From contig NZ_LT906451.1 in NCBI RefSeq assembly GCF_900187355.1, positions 2,644,001-2,708,000 on the forward strand: a stretch of 64,000 nt of DNA, read 5' to 3'. The DNA comes from Legionella lansingensis. Its GTDB lineage: Bacteria; Pseudomonadota; Gammaproteobacteria; Legionellales; Legionellaceae. The notes beneath the pieces are model-generated. The model had not been told where the DNA came from, ran no database searches, and saw only the letters and a list, made by a program, of their open reading frames with translations. The position numbers and the translations under genes are program-made. Below, piece after piece: positions 18,045 to 28,500 of this stretch; position 1 is the first letter of the stretch, and every line of letters starts with the position of its first letter.

Positions 18045-19130
18045 TTAAACCAAATCTTGCGTTAATCTTCGTGGGTGTCTTTTTAAGTAGTCAACTGATT
18101 GCATTTCTTGCAGGCGACTAAGCGTGCGTTTAAATGTCTCACTCATTTCTCCTTGTGTATACAACTCTGCGAGTGGACTTGCAGCTGACATGACAACGCG
18201 AATACCCCGGTCATACATTACATCAATAAAGTGAATTAACAAAATCACACGTACAGTATCATTTTCACTCAAGATTGGGATATTAGAAATAAACACGGTA
18301 TCAAACCGATCAGCAATTTCTAAATAGTCAAGTTGGCTTCGGGGTAAATTACAGATGACATTAAAATCAAACCAAACGGCTTTTTCACTGCATTTTATAA
18401 AAGGAATCATGCGATTTTGCACATTTAAGTGACCAGCATTCTGGCTGTGTTGCGAAATAGCCGAGAATTGCTCTTCAAGCATCTTGTCAGCTGCTGGCCC
18501 TAAAGGAAAGATATAGGCTGTATGCAAAGGTTCTCGACCAAGGCGATAATCCCGCTTTTCACTTAAGTAAATAACCTCACAGTGGGTTTTGATGAGTGCG
18601 ATTGCAGGTAAAAAGCGAGCCCTTTGTATGCCATTTAAATACAAGTCATCGGGAGGTGTATTTGACGTTGCAACTAAAATGATCCCTTCTGCAAACAAGG
18701 CCTGCAGCAACTCCGCCAAGATCATAGCGTGAGCGACATCATTAACAATAAATTCATCAAAACATAATAAGCGAATGGTCTTGGCAAAATCAGCTGCAAT
18801 GTAACGTAGTGGATCTTTTTTCCCTTGCAAGCGTCTTAGCTGGCCATCCACTTGCTGCATGAAGTGATGAAAGTGAATTCGTGCTTTTTGCTGTTCATCG
18901 ATCTCTGCATAAAATAAATCCATGAGGTATGTTTTACCTACTCCCACAGGCCCATGGATATAAAGTCCTATAGGCGCAGGTATTTTTTGTAGCCAATTTA
19001 ACCAAGAACGGCGCGGTAACTGTAACTCGTCAGCCAGTCTTTGCATGGAGGTTAAAACTTGCCTCTGTAGAGCATCATCCTCTATCTCTCCCTGAGCGAT
19101 GGCCTCCTCATATCGCTTTAGCAATATCAT
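18045..19130 (-). CDS. zapE: Cell division ATPase ZapE (AFG1-like)
   Basis: This 361-residue AAA+ ATPase has Walker A GPVGVGKTYLMDLFY (about residues 59-73), FHHFMQQVDGQL, and Walker B LLCFDEFIVND. This is the AFG1/ZapE pattern; ZapE acts at the division septum in E. coli. It starts at ATG 19130, overlapping the hydrolase stop (ATGA), so the two are coupled. The length fits the family. Confidence 0.92.
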   Translation of the reverse strand: MILLKRYEEAIAQGEIEDDALQRQVLTSMQRLADELQLPRRSWLNWLQKIPAPIGLYIHGPVGVGKTYLMDLFYAEIDEQQKARIHFHHFMQQVDGQLRRLQGKKDPLRYIAADFAKTIRLLCFDEFIVNDVAHAMILAELLQALFAEGIILVATSNTPPDDLYLNGIQRARFLPAIALIKTHCEVIYLSEKRDYRLGREPLHTAYIFPLGPAADKMLEEQFSAISQHSQNAGHLNVQNRMIPFIKCSEKAVWFDFNVICNLPRSQLDYLEIADRFDTVFISNIPILSENDTVRVILLIHFIDVMYDRGIRVVMSAASPLAELYTQGEMSETFKRTLSRLQEMQSVDYLKRHPRRLTQDLV

Positions 19131-19789
19131 AACTCAGGCACCTTTGTACGAATCGCATCCATAAGCTTTGCCTTAAGCTCAAGTAATTTTCCATGGAAAA
19201 AGTGACCTGTATTCTCAAAACAAATCACTGGCAGTGTAGGTGTTGATTCCTTTGCAAAATCAAATACAGCCGAAGGTGACACAACCTCGTCCTCGTCACC
19301 CTGGACAATGACCCAGGGATGAGGAGCGGGTTGAAATCCACGATAATCATAATGATGCACAGGCGGGGCGATGGTAATTAGCAATTCATGAGGATGTTGA
19401 GCCGCTGCTCGATAAGCAACATAGGAACCAAAAGAAAAACCGGCAAATAAAACGCGTACATCCTTTTTTTCTTTTTGCCAATCTTGTAACAAAAGCAACA
19501 TGTCTTCACTTTCACCGCGGCCATCATCATAGGAACCACTGGATTGTCCAACCCCACGAAAGTTAAAACGCAAGCTTGGGATTTTAAGCTCCTTAAAAGC
19601 CCGAGCCATGGTAGTCACTACTTTATTATTCATGGTACCACCTTGCAATGAATGAGGATGGCCTAAGAGGGCAACAAAATGGTGATTCACCGCATCCGGG
19701 ACAGTTAATAGACCTTCGAGTGAGCCTTCAGCACCAGTGAAAACAAAAGGATGCTCGCCAGGGCCATATAGTTTTTCAGTTAGAGACAT
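19127..19789 (-). CDS. Alpha/beta hydrolase
   Basis: This 220-residue protein has a nucleophile elbow GFSFGS (S at about residue 118), the oxyanion region GHPHSLQGGTMNNKV, an acid in QGDEDEVV and a histidine in ENTGHFFHGKL. It belongs to the CocE/dienelactone-hydrolase-like group often annotated as a conserved alpha/beta hydrolase. No signal peptide is seen and the substrate is unknown. It is the first gene of a hydrolase-zapE-rhodanese transcript, divergent from panB. Confidence 0.88.
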   Translation of the reverse strand: MSLTEKLYGPGEHPFVFTGAEGSLEGLLTVPDAVNHHFVALLGHPHSLQGGTMNNKVVTTMARAFKELKIPSLRFNFRGVGQSSGSYDDGRGESEDMLLLLQDWQKEKKDVRVLFAGFSFGSYVAYRAAAQHPHELLITIAPPVHHYDYRGFQPAPHPWVIVQGDEDEVVSPSAVFDFAKESTPTLPVICFENTGHFFHGKLLELKAKLMDAIRTKVPEL

Positions 19790-19999
19790 AAAACAACTTA
19801 AATAATTTTAAACATGCAAATAATAGCCTATCTTGCAATTTCATGCGCGTTCTTTAAGATATTCTTGCGCCGACTTTTTGCGGTGACATTAACACTATAA
19901 AATCAACTATTGGAGGACTTGATCCATGAGACAGGTACCCGTTTTGTTCCCACATGCTTTTATTGCGACCATCACCCTCGTTTTAAAGGGGGTAGTAGC

Positions 20000-20788
20000 A
20001 TGAAAATTCATGATTTTAAACGCAAAAAGCAAGAAAAATCCAAGATCAGCATGATCACTTGCTATGATTACCCTTCAGCCCGTATCGTTGCCGAATCGCA
20101 TATTGATTGTATTTTAGTTGGAGACTCCGTTGCAATGGCCGTTCATGGCCATGATACAACCGTCATGGCAACCATGGAAATGATGGTTTTACACACAAAA
20201 GCCGTTGCGCGGGCTCTAGGACAGCAATTTTTGATCAGTGATTTGCCTTTTTTGGGGCATCGTGTGTCAAAAGGAGAAACCGTTGCCAATGTACGTCAGT
20301 TATTACAAGCGGGCGCCCATGCTGTAAAAATTGAAGGCGCTGACCCCGATACTTGCGAATCAATCCATTACCTTGTTACCGCTGGCATTCCGATTATTGG
20401 TCATATCGGTTTAACGCCTCAATCGATTCATCTGTTAGGAGGCTATAAAGTTCAGGGGAAAAACCAAGATCAAGCGGCATTGTTAAAGCAACAAGCAGCT
20501 GCTTTAGAGGCCGCAGGATGCTTTGCCTTAGTCATCGAATGTGTTCCGCAGCAGCTAGCAACGGAGATCACACAAGCATTAAGCATCCCTACCATCGGCA
20601 TTGGCGCCGGAGGAGGAACAGATGGACAAGTATTGGTCTGGCATGATCTTTTAGGGTTACAGACTGAATTTAAGCCTAAATTCTTGAAACATTATGCGCA
20701 AGGTAAAGAAATAATACTGGAAGCAATCAATAATTATGCATTGCAAGTACAGCAAGCTCAATTTCCTGCTCCGGAGCATGCATTTTGA
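20000..20788 (+). CDS. panB: 3-methyl-2-oxobutanoate hydroxymethyltransferase
   Basis: This 262-residue enzyme makes ketopantoate from 2-oxoisovalerate in pantothenate synthesis. It contains ITCYDYPSARIV, LVGDSVAMAVHGHDTT (Mg-binding Asp), VKIEGA and GHIGLTPQS, all typical PanB motifs. The frame is open from 19910, but ATG 20000 has AAAGGGGG about nine bases upstream and gives the normal N-terminus MKIHDFKRKK. panC follows after 127 bases that hold a palindromic hairpin. Confidence 0.96.
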   Translation: MKIHDFKRKKQEKSKISMITCYDYPSARIVAESHIDCILVGDSVAMAVHGHDTTVMATMEMMVLHTKAVARALGQQFLISDLPFLGHRVSKGETVANVRQLLQAGAHAVKIEGADPDTCESIHYLVTAGIPIIGHIGLTPQSIHLLGGYKVQGKNQDQAALLKQQAAALEAAGCFALVIECVPQQLATEITQALSIPTIGIGAGGGTDGQVLVWHDLLGLQTEFKPKFLKHYAQGKEIILEAINNYALQVQQAQFPAPEHAF

Positions 20789-20860
20789 GTCAGGGCTCTA
20801 TAACAAGGCATTTTTAAGTTAACTCGATCTTCGAGTTTTGTTGATTGACTTTTAGAACAT

Positions 20861-20898
20861 CGAATTACCGTGGCTTGACCACGGTAATTCGGTTTTTT
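20861..20898 (+). terminator. Half-size palindromic element followed by T-tract, panB-panC gap
   Basis: CGAATTACCGTGG-cttga-CCACGGTAATTCG is a perfect 13-bp stem followed by GTTTTTTG. It has the form of an intrinsic terminator after panB. It is the left half of the dispersed palindromic element, with the same 40-base flank (20821-20860) as the copy at 17571. Confidence 0.75.
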
Positions 20899-20915
20899 GT
20901 CATCCGGAGTATTCA

Positions 20916-21674
20916 ATGCAAATTTTTCACGATCTAGATGAATGGCTAGCTATTCGTCGCTCTCTACCCACTCATTTATCGCTAGGTTTTATACCCACAA
21001 TGGGGAATTTACATGCAGGACATGCATCCTTGTATAGCAAAAGCAAGGAAGAAAATGACGTAACAGTAGCAAGTATTTTTATTAATCCAACTCAATTTAA
21101 TCGCTCTGAGGACTTTATCCATTATCCACGAACATTAGAGGAAGACCTGGATCTGCTGAGAAATTTAGGTGTGGATTATTGTTTGATACCGACTGAACAA
21201 GCGATCTATAAAGACAATTATCGCTTTCAAATCCAAGAAACCGAGCTTTGTCAGTTGATGGAAGGCAAACATCGGCCGGGTCATTTTACCGGGGTCCTTA
21301 CGATCGTCATGAAATTACTCAATCTTGTCAAACCTCATCGCGCCTATTTTGGTGAAAAGGATTACCAGCAATATTTGTTAATAAACGAGATGACAAAAGC
21401 GTTTTTCATGGATCTTGAGGTGATCGCTTGTCCGACGATTCGTGAGAAAAGCAAACTGGCATTTAGTTCCCGTAACAATCGACTCAACCCCGAGCAACGT
21501 CTAAAGGCTGATAAATTTGCGCAAATTTTTCATCAACACAAATCCTGCGAGTCATTATTAGAGGAATTGCGCGAGAATGGTATTACTGTAGAGTATATTG
21601 AGGAATACCAAAACAGACGTTTCATCGCGGTTCTGATTGGGGATATTCGCCTAATAGATAATTACTCACTCTAA
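20916..21674 (+). CDS. panC: Pantothenate synthetase
   Basis: This 252-residue enzyme joins pantoate and beta-alanine with ATP. The nucleotidyltransferase motifs are [16 protein letters not shown] (HxGH), [15 protein letters not shown] and SSRNNRL (KMSKS-like position). [17 protein letters not shown] is the pantoate-binding region. The C-terminal domain is short and diverged compared with E. coli PanC, but the active-site motifs are intact. panD is not in the window. Confidence 0.94.
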   Translation: MQIFHDLDEWLAIRRSLPTHLSLGFIPTMGNLHAGHASLYSKSKEENDVTVASIFINPTQFNRSEDFIHYPRTLEEDLDLLRNLGVDYCLIPTEQAIYKDNYRFQIQETELCQLMEGKHRPGHFTGVLTIVMKLLNLVKPHRAYFGEKDYQQYLLINEMTKAFFMDLEVIACPTIREKSKLAFSSRNNRLNPEQRLKADKFAQIFHQHKSCESLLEELRENGITVEYIEEYQNRRFIAVLIGDIRLIDNYSL

Positions 21675-21688
21675 AATTAACATGGACC

Positions 21689-21715
21689 CCTTGATGCAGC
21701 GCAGCGAAATCAAGG
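21689..21715. repeat. REP-like palindrome upstream of the RAYT gene
   Basis: CCTTGATGCAGCGCAGCGAAATCAAGG folds with CCTTGAT / ATCAAGG ends. The same sequence family appears twice just after the transposase gene. Confidence 0.8.
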
Positions 21716-21818
21716 TTTTCAATCTCCTCGAAAGAATCAAGAGTCTAAGAATTTACAAGCAGGTTCTTTAAACATATTATTTAATCTTAGCAATAGTCCA
21801 CTCAAATGCATCAAGGTT

Positions 21819-22346
21819 TTGTACAGAAGGAATTTTATTCCAGGAGCTACTTATTTTTTTACTGTGACCCTACGGAATAGAAAATCACCACTCCTGATCG
21901 AAAAGATTGATTTGTTAAGAAACGCAATACACTCTGTCAAAAATGAACACCCATTTGCTATCAAAGCTTATGTGATTCTACCTGATCATTTACATACTAT
22001 ATGGCAATTACCCACGAATGATCAGGATTATTCTTTAAGATGGAAGAAAATTAAAACGCTCTTTTCAAAAAGAGTTAGAAAATCAGGTTATATTTTGAGT
22101 AAATCAAAGCATAATGAGTATGACTTATGGCAAAGAAGATTTTGGGAACACACTATAAGAGATCAACAAGATTTCGAAAACCATGTCAATTACATTCATT
22201 ACAACCCTATCAAACATCACTTTGTTAATCAGTTGGAAGATTGGCCTTTTTCATCTTTTCATCATTATGTAAAATCGAATATTTTGCCAGCAAATTGGGC
22301 TGAAAGTTTCACTAATGATTTACTACTTAATTTATATGGAGAATGA
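21819..22346 (+). CDS. rayT: REP-associated tyrosine transposase (RAYT)
   Basis: This 175-residue Y1-type transposase begins YRRNFIPGATYFFTVTL, contains the HUH-type metal motif LPDHLHTIW (HLH, about residues 56-58) and ends in VNYIHYNPIKH with the catalytic-tyrosine region, followed by DWPFSSFHHYV. RAYTs are single-copy, domesticated relatives of IS200/IS605 enzymes that move REP palindromes. REP-like palindromes flank the gene on both sides. The start is a TTG at 21819, as no in-frame ATG precedes YRRN. It is complete and probably active. Confidence 0.92.
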   Translation: MYRRNFIPGATYFFTVTLRNRKSPLLIEKIDLLRNAIHSVKNEHPFAIKAYVILPDHLHTIWQLPTNDQDYSLRWKKIKTLFSKRVRKSGYILSKSKHNEYDLWQRRFWEHTIRDQQDFENHVNYIHYNPIKHHFVNQLEDWPFSSFHHYVKSNILPANWAESFTNDLLLNLYGE

Positions 22347-22347
22347 A

Positions 22348-22455
22348 AACCTTGATTACGCTGCGCTGCATCAAGGCTACGTTGACTACATTGGCTCTAA
22401 GAAATCAGCCCAAGTATGTAGCCTTGATGAAGCGTAAGCGTAATCAAGGTTTTTG
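22348..22455. repeat. Inverted REP pair downstream of the RAYT gene
   Basis: AACCTTGATTACGCTGCGC...ATCAAGG (22347-22376) and CCTTGATGAAGCGTAAGCG...TCAAGG (22422-22450) are related REPs in inverted orientation, separated by about 45 nt, and end in GGTTTTTG. The pair forms a larger hairpin (BIME-like) and may terminate transcripts from both sides. Confidence 0.82.
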
Positions 22456-22514
22456 ATGTGCGCTTGCTACTCACTCGGAAACTAAATAAGCGGAAACACC
22501 TATAGCCTGGCTAT

Positions 22515-25500
22515 TTAACCCTCACCCCTCGGTCCTTTGCGCTGAGTTTCCTGTCTTAACTTCTCAACAATCGTTTCCCCTGCTGTTTTGGCTTTGCTAG
22601 GAGCGGCAGGAGGAGCAAACATCCGAGTCACATGCGCTACTGAAGTTTTGATCTGTGCCTGTTCTTGTTGATGTCCTAATTTATTTTCGCTTGCTTCCCT
22701 GATACCTTCCAATAGATTAACCAGTGCAGCTTGGTTCTTAAAGCAGGTTTCATAGCAGGAATTCGGCGCAAACTGATATCTCCAGCCCGTAAAGCCGAAT
22801 ACACGTTCAAGTTCATTTTGAGGATTGAAAGCCGTGGACACCACTTTAACAGCAGTATGATCAAAAGTCATGTTGGGTGTTTTTTTGCCAATGACAACCA
22901 ATGCCGTCCATAAATACCTGAGCACTTCCTCATTCTGACCATACAAAAGCACTGGCTCTTTCTTAGTCGGTGCTTTTTCCAAATCAGCTAATAGCTGGGT
23001 AGCGAAAGCAAGTGCCCATTTTACACGTGCAGGAACTAGCAGAGGATCATTAGGAGTGGCTGACACAGGAAACTGAGTTACTGTAAGCTGCAGATCCGGC
23101 CTATATCCTTGCAAAGGGTCTTCCTGATCCGGATCAGGCTGAAACGTGGTAGCTCGTTCTTCAATAAATGAGCCACTCAATGGGTCACCCACATTAATCA
23201 GATGTTCACGATACTCACCTGGCTTGACCCTTTCAACGATTTGGTAGGTTGCGTGAGTAGCACCATGGACTGCTGCTCCTGTTGGTGGTGCTGCTGGTGC
23301 TGCTATAGTGGATACATAGCCAGGTTGAAAATGACCCTCTCGTTCAGCTAAAGGATGATCTTCGTAGTTACTTGTAAACGAGAGGAACTGAACATCATAT
23401 TTATCAGCATTCTTAATAGTATGGAGAATACCTTCTTTCATTAATTGATTTGTAGCACCGGGATCACCATACAACCGCTTATGTAATGGTTCGTAAAGCG
23501 CTATTTGGCCTTCCACTCTTCGTAAGTAACGGGTCAAAACTGCACGGCGTCTTTCAATCGCGTTTACTTGAGCTTGATCAACGACACCGCTTAAATCAGC
23601 AGGAATGCAACGCAATTGGTGTTCTAATTCATTGCGCAGTGGTTTTAAATAACCAAGGATCACATCACAACCATCCGCTAATTTTTGGAAGTGAGGAGCC
23701 ATCTCATTCGAGTGCTTTTTAGCTGCTGCTTGAAAGCCGGGATTCAACCAGTGAAGAGGCGAAACATTAGCTAAAAATCGCAGTTCATCTCGAATTTCCT
23801 CGCTAAGGGAAGTGATACCATTCAAGTTCTGATAGATTGATTTCAAGTCATTGAGATCCCTTGCTAAAGTAGTTTTATATCTATTAGGATTTAAAAGATC
23901 GATTCTTTTACGCCCTTCTATTCGTCCCAACTCAGCTAACCGATTCTGTGCAGCCATACCGAGTGAGGTAAAGGCATTTGCTGCCAAAGCAGCAACTAAT
24001 TTAGCATCTACCCCTGCTTGTTGAAGGTCAGCATTGCTTCTGGCATCTCTTATTCCCGTCAAGCATTCGATATCCTTGCTAATCTTAATCTGGGCATTTA
24101 GCATCACCAATGCTTGTCGCTGAGCCAATAGCTGTGGATCCTCAAGAAGCTCGGCTTGTTCTGCGCGAATACGCAATTGCTCCTGCAGCCTGTCTCGTTC
24201 TTCTTCGAGCTCATCTCTTTCATTTCCAAGCTCCTCCATTTCCACAGTATGTCTTTGTTGAACTCGTTCCAGTTCTTGTTGAGTTTCATCTAGTTCCTCT
24301 CTGACCTCACGTAGTTCTCGTCTAGCAGTATCTAGCTCCTCAGTAAGGGTGGCTACTTGCTCTCTAGTTTCACGCAATTCCTCAATATGCTGTCTTTGTA
24401 GTTCTTCTCTTTGTCTTTCTAGGGCCTCTCTTTGTTCTTCCTCATGCCTTCTATCCAGATCTTCTTTTTGATTTTCCAAGGCTTCTTTCTGTTGTCGTAA
24501 CAAATCATCTTTCTGGCGAATTAATGATTCTTCGCGTACCCGGTCTAGATCTTCTTTTTGTTCTCTTAAAGCCTCTCGCTTTTCTTGTAACAGCTCATCT
24601 TTTTGATGTGCAAGATCTTCTTTGTGTTTAACCTCTCGCAGCTCCATTTGCTTCCGTAGCTCTTCCATCTCCTGGCGCATACGCTCTATAAGCAATTTCG
24701 CATCTTCTAATTCTGCACCAGTTTCTTTTTCTTTTTTTGAGGCTTCTCTCGCTACTTGGCGTTGTTCCTCCAGCTCTCTGGTTGTCTGCTCAAGCTTAAC
24801 TTTGTATTGCTTTACTTCATCCCGTAGTGATGAAACTTGTTCTAACAACTCCGCATTCGTGCTCTCAAGAATCGTTGCTTTCTTCTTAAGTTCATCATGC
24901 TCTTCTGAAACATTCTTTAGTTGCAGCGATAACTGCTCAACATGTTTTACAGCATCACTCGTTTTAGCGCTCTCTTCCCTTAGACCTTCCTCAAGACGCG
25001 CCCTCTCTTCTTTCCTTAATGTCGTCTCTTCTTTAAGTTTTTGACTTAAATCATCATTCTTTAGCCTCAACTGCTTAAGCTCTTCTCCTAATTCCCTAGC
25101 TACCTTCGTCCCTTCACTTAACAGTGCTTTTTGCTTGTCTAATTCCTTAGACAATCCCAGTGCCTCGTCCTCTTTTTCTAACAGCTTCTTTTGCAGCTCT
25201 TGTTTGCCTAAGCGATACTCTTCTTCTAATCGCTCTACCTTTTCTACGTTCTCATCTGCTTTTGATTGAAGCTCCTTTAACTTGATTTCATAAGAGGAGT
25301 TAATCTTTTCAATCTCTTCTTTCAGACGTTGCGAATCGTTCTCCGCAACCTCTAATTTCTTGCTCGTCCCTTGCAATTCAGATGTAACCTTCCTAACAAT
25401 GTCTTGTTGCTCTGACAATTTGAGGGTGACTTCTTCAGCCTCTTTCCTATAACGGCTAACCTCATCCTCTAGTGATGAAACTTTCTCTAACAACTCCGCA

Positions 25501-28500
25501 TTCGTGCTCTCAAGAATCGTTGCTTTCTTCTTAAGTTCATCATGCTCTTCTGAAACATTCTTTAGTTGCAGCGATAACTGCTCAACATGTTTTACAGCAT
25601 CACTCGTTTTAGCGCTCTCTTCCCTTAGACCTTCCTCAAGACGCGCCCTCTCTTCTTTCCTTAATGTCGTCTCTTCTTTAAGTTTTTGACTTAAATCATC
25701 ATTCTTTAGCCTCAACTGCTTAAGCTCTTCTCCTAATTCCCTAGCTACCTTCGTCCCTTCACTTAACAGTGCTTTTTGCTTGTCTAATTCCTTAGACAAT
25801 CCCAGTGCCTCCTCCTCTTTTTCTAACAGCTTCTTTTGCAGCTCTTGTTTGCCTAAGCGATACTCTTCTTCTAATCGCTCTACCTTTTCTACGTTCTCAT
25901 CTGCTTTTGATTGAAGCTCCTTTAACTTGATTTCATAAGAGGAGTTAATCTTTTCAATCTCTTCTTTCAGACGTTGCGAATCGTTCTCCGCAACCTCTAA
26001 TTTCTTGCTCGTCCCTTGCAATTCAGATGTAACCTTCCTAACAATGTCTTGTTGCTCTGACAATTTGAGGGTGACTTCTTCAGCCTCTTTCCTATAACGG
26101 CTAACCTCATCCTCTAGTGATGAAACTTTCTCTAACAACTCCGCATTCGTGCTCTCAAGAATCGTTGCTTTCTTCTTAAGTTCATCATGCTCTTCTGAAA
26201 CATTCTTTAGTTGCAGCGATAACTGCTCAACATGTTTTACAGCATCACTCGTTTTAGCGCTCTCTTCCCTTAGACCTTCCTCAAGACGCGCCCTCTCTTC
26301 TTTCCTTAATGTCGTCTCTTCTTTAAGTTTTTGACTTAAATCATCATTCTTTAGCCTCAACTGCTTAAGCTCTTCTCCTAATTCCCTAGCTACCTTCGTC
26401 CCTTCACTTAACAGTGCTTTTTGCTTGTCTAATTCCTTAGACAATCCCAGTGCCTCCTCCTCTTTTTCTAACAGCTTCTTTTGCAGCTCTTGTTTGCCTA
26501 AGCGATACTCTTCTTCTAATCGCTCTACCTTTTCTACGTTCTCATCTGCTTTTGATTGAAGCTCCTTTAACTTGATTTCATAAGAGGAGTTAATCTTTTC
26601 AATCTCTTCTTTCAGACGTTGCGAATCGTTCTCCGCAACCTCTAATTTCTTGCTCGTCCCTTGCAATTCAGATGTAACCTTCCTAACAATGTCTTGTTGC
26701 TCTGACAATTTGAGAGTGACTTCTTCAGCCTCTTTCCTATAACGGCTAACCTCATCCTCTAGTGACGAAACTTTCTCTAACAACTCCGCATTCGTGCTCT
26801 CAAGAATCGTTGCTTTCTTCTTAAGTTCATCATGCTCTTCTGAAACATTCTTTAGTTGCAGCGATAACTGCTCAACATGTTTTACAGCATCACTCGTTTT
26901 AGCGCTCTCTTCCCTTAGACCTTCCTCAAGACGCGCCCTCTCTTCTTTCCTTAATGTCGTCTCTTCTTTAAGTTTTTGACTTAAATCATCATTCTTTAGC
27001 CTCAACTGCTTAAGCTCTTCTCCTAATTCCCTAGCTACCTTCGTCCCTTCACTTAACAGTGCTTTTTGCTTGTCTAATTCCTTAGACAATCCCAGTGCCT
27101 CCTCCTCTTTTTCTAACAGCTTCTTTTGCAGCTCTTGTTTGCCTAAGCGATACTCTTCTTCTAATCGCTCTACCTTTTCTACGTTCTCATCTGCTTTTGA
27201 TTGAAGCTCCTTTAACTTGATTTCATAAGAGGAGTTAATCTTTTCAATCTCTTCTTTCAGACGTTGCGAATCGTTCTCCGCAACCTCTAATTTCTTGCTC
27301 GTCCCTTGCAATTCAGATGTAACCTTCCTAACAATGTCTTGTTGCTCTGACAATTTGAGAGTGACTTCTTCAGCCTCTTTCCTATAACGGCTAACCTCAT
27401 CCTCTAGTGACGAAACTTTCTCTAACAACTCCGCATTCGTGCTCTCAAGAATCGTTGCTTTCTTCTTAAGTTCATCATGCTCTTCTGAAACATTCTTTAG
27501 TTGCAGCGATAACTGCTCAACATGTTTTACAGCATCACTCGTTTTAGCGCTCTCTTCCCTTAGACCTTCCTCAAGACGCGCCCTCTCTTCTTTCCTTAAT
27601 GTCGTCTCTTCTTTAAGTTTTTGACTTAAATCATCATTCTTTAGCCTCAACTGCTTAAGCTCTTCTCCTAATTCCCTAGCTACCTTCGTCCCTTCACTTA
27701 ACAGTGCTTTTTGCTTGTCTAATTCCTTAGACAATCCCAGTGCCTCCTCCTCTTTTTCTAACAGCTTCTTTTGCAGCTCTTGTTTGCCTAAGCGATACTC
27801 TTCTTCTAATCGCTCTACCTTTTCTACGTTCTCATCTGCTTTTGATTGAAGCTCCTTTAACTTGATTTCATAAGAGGAGTTAATCTTTTCAATCTCTTCT
27901 TTCAGACGTTGCGAATCGTTCTCCGCAACCTCTAATTTCTTGCTCGTCCCTTGCAATTCAGATGTAACCTTCCTAACAATGTCTTGTTGCTCTGACAATT
28001 TGAGAGTGACTTCTTCAGCCTCTTTCCTATAACGGCTAACCTCATCCTCTAGTGACGAAACTTTCTCTAACAACTCCGCATTCGTGCTCTCAAGAATCGT
28101 TGCTTTCTTCTTAAGTTCATCATGCTCTTCTGAAACATTCTTTAGTTGCAGCGATAACTGCTCAACATGTTTTACAGCATCACTCGTTTTAGCGCTCTCT
28201 TCCCTTAGACCTTCCTCAAGACGCGCCCTCTCTTCTTTCCTTAATGTCGTCTCTTCTTTAAGTTTTTGACTTAAATCATCATTCTTTAGCCTCAACTGCT
28301 TAAGCTCTTCTCCTAATTCCCTAGCTACCTTCGTCCCTTCACTTAACAGTGCTTTTTGCTTGTCTAATTCCTTAGACAATCCCAGTGCCTCCTCCTCTTT
28401 TTCTAACAGCTTCTTTTGCAGCTCTTGTTTGCCTAAGCGATACTCTTCTTCTAATCGCTCTACCTTTTCTACGTTCTCATCTGCTTTTGATTGAAGCTCC

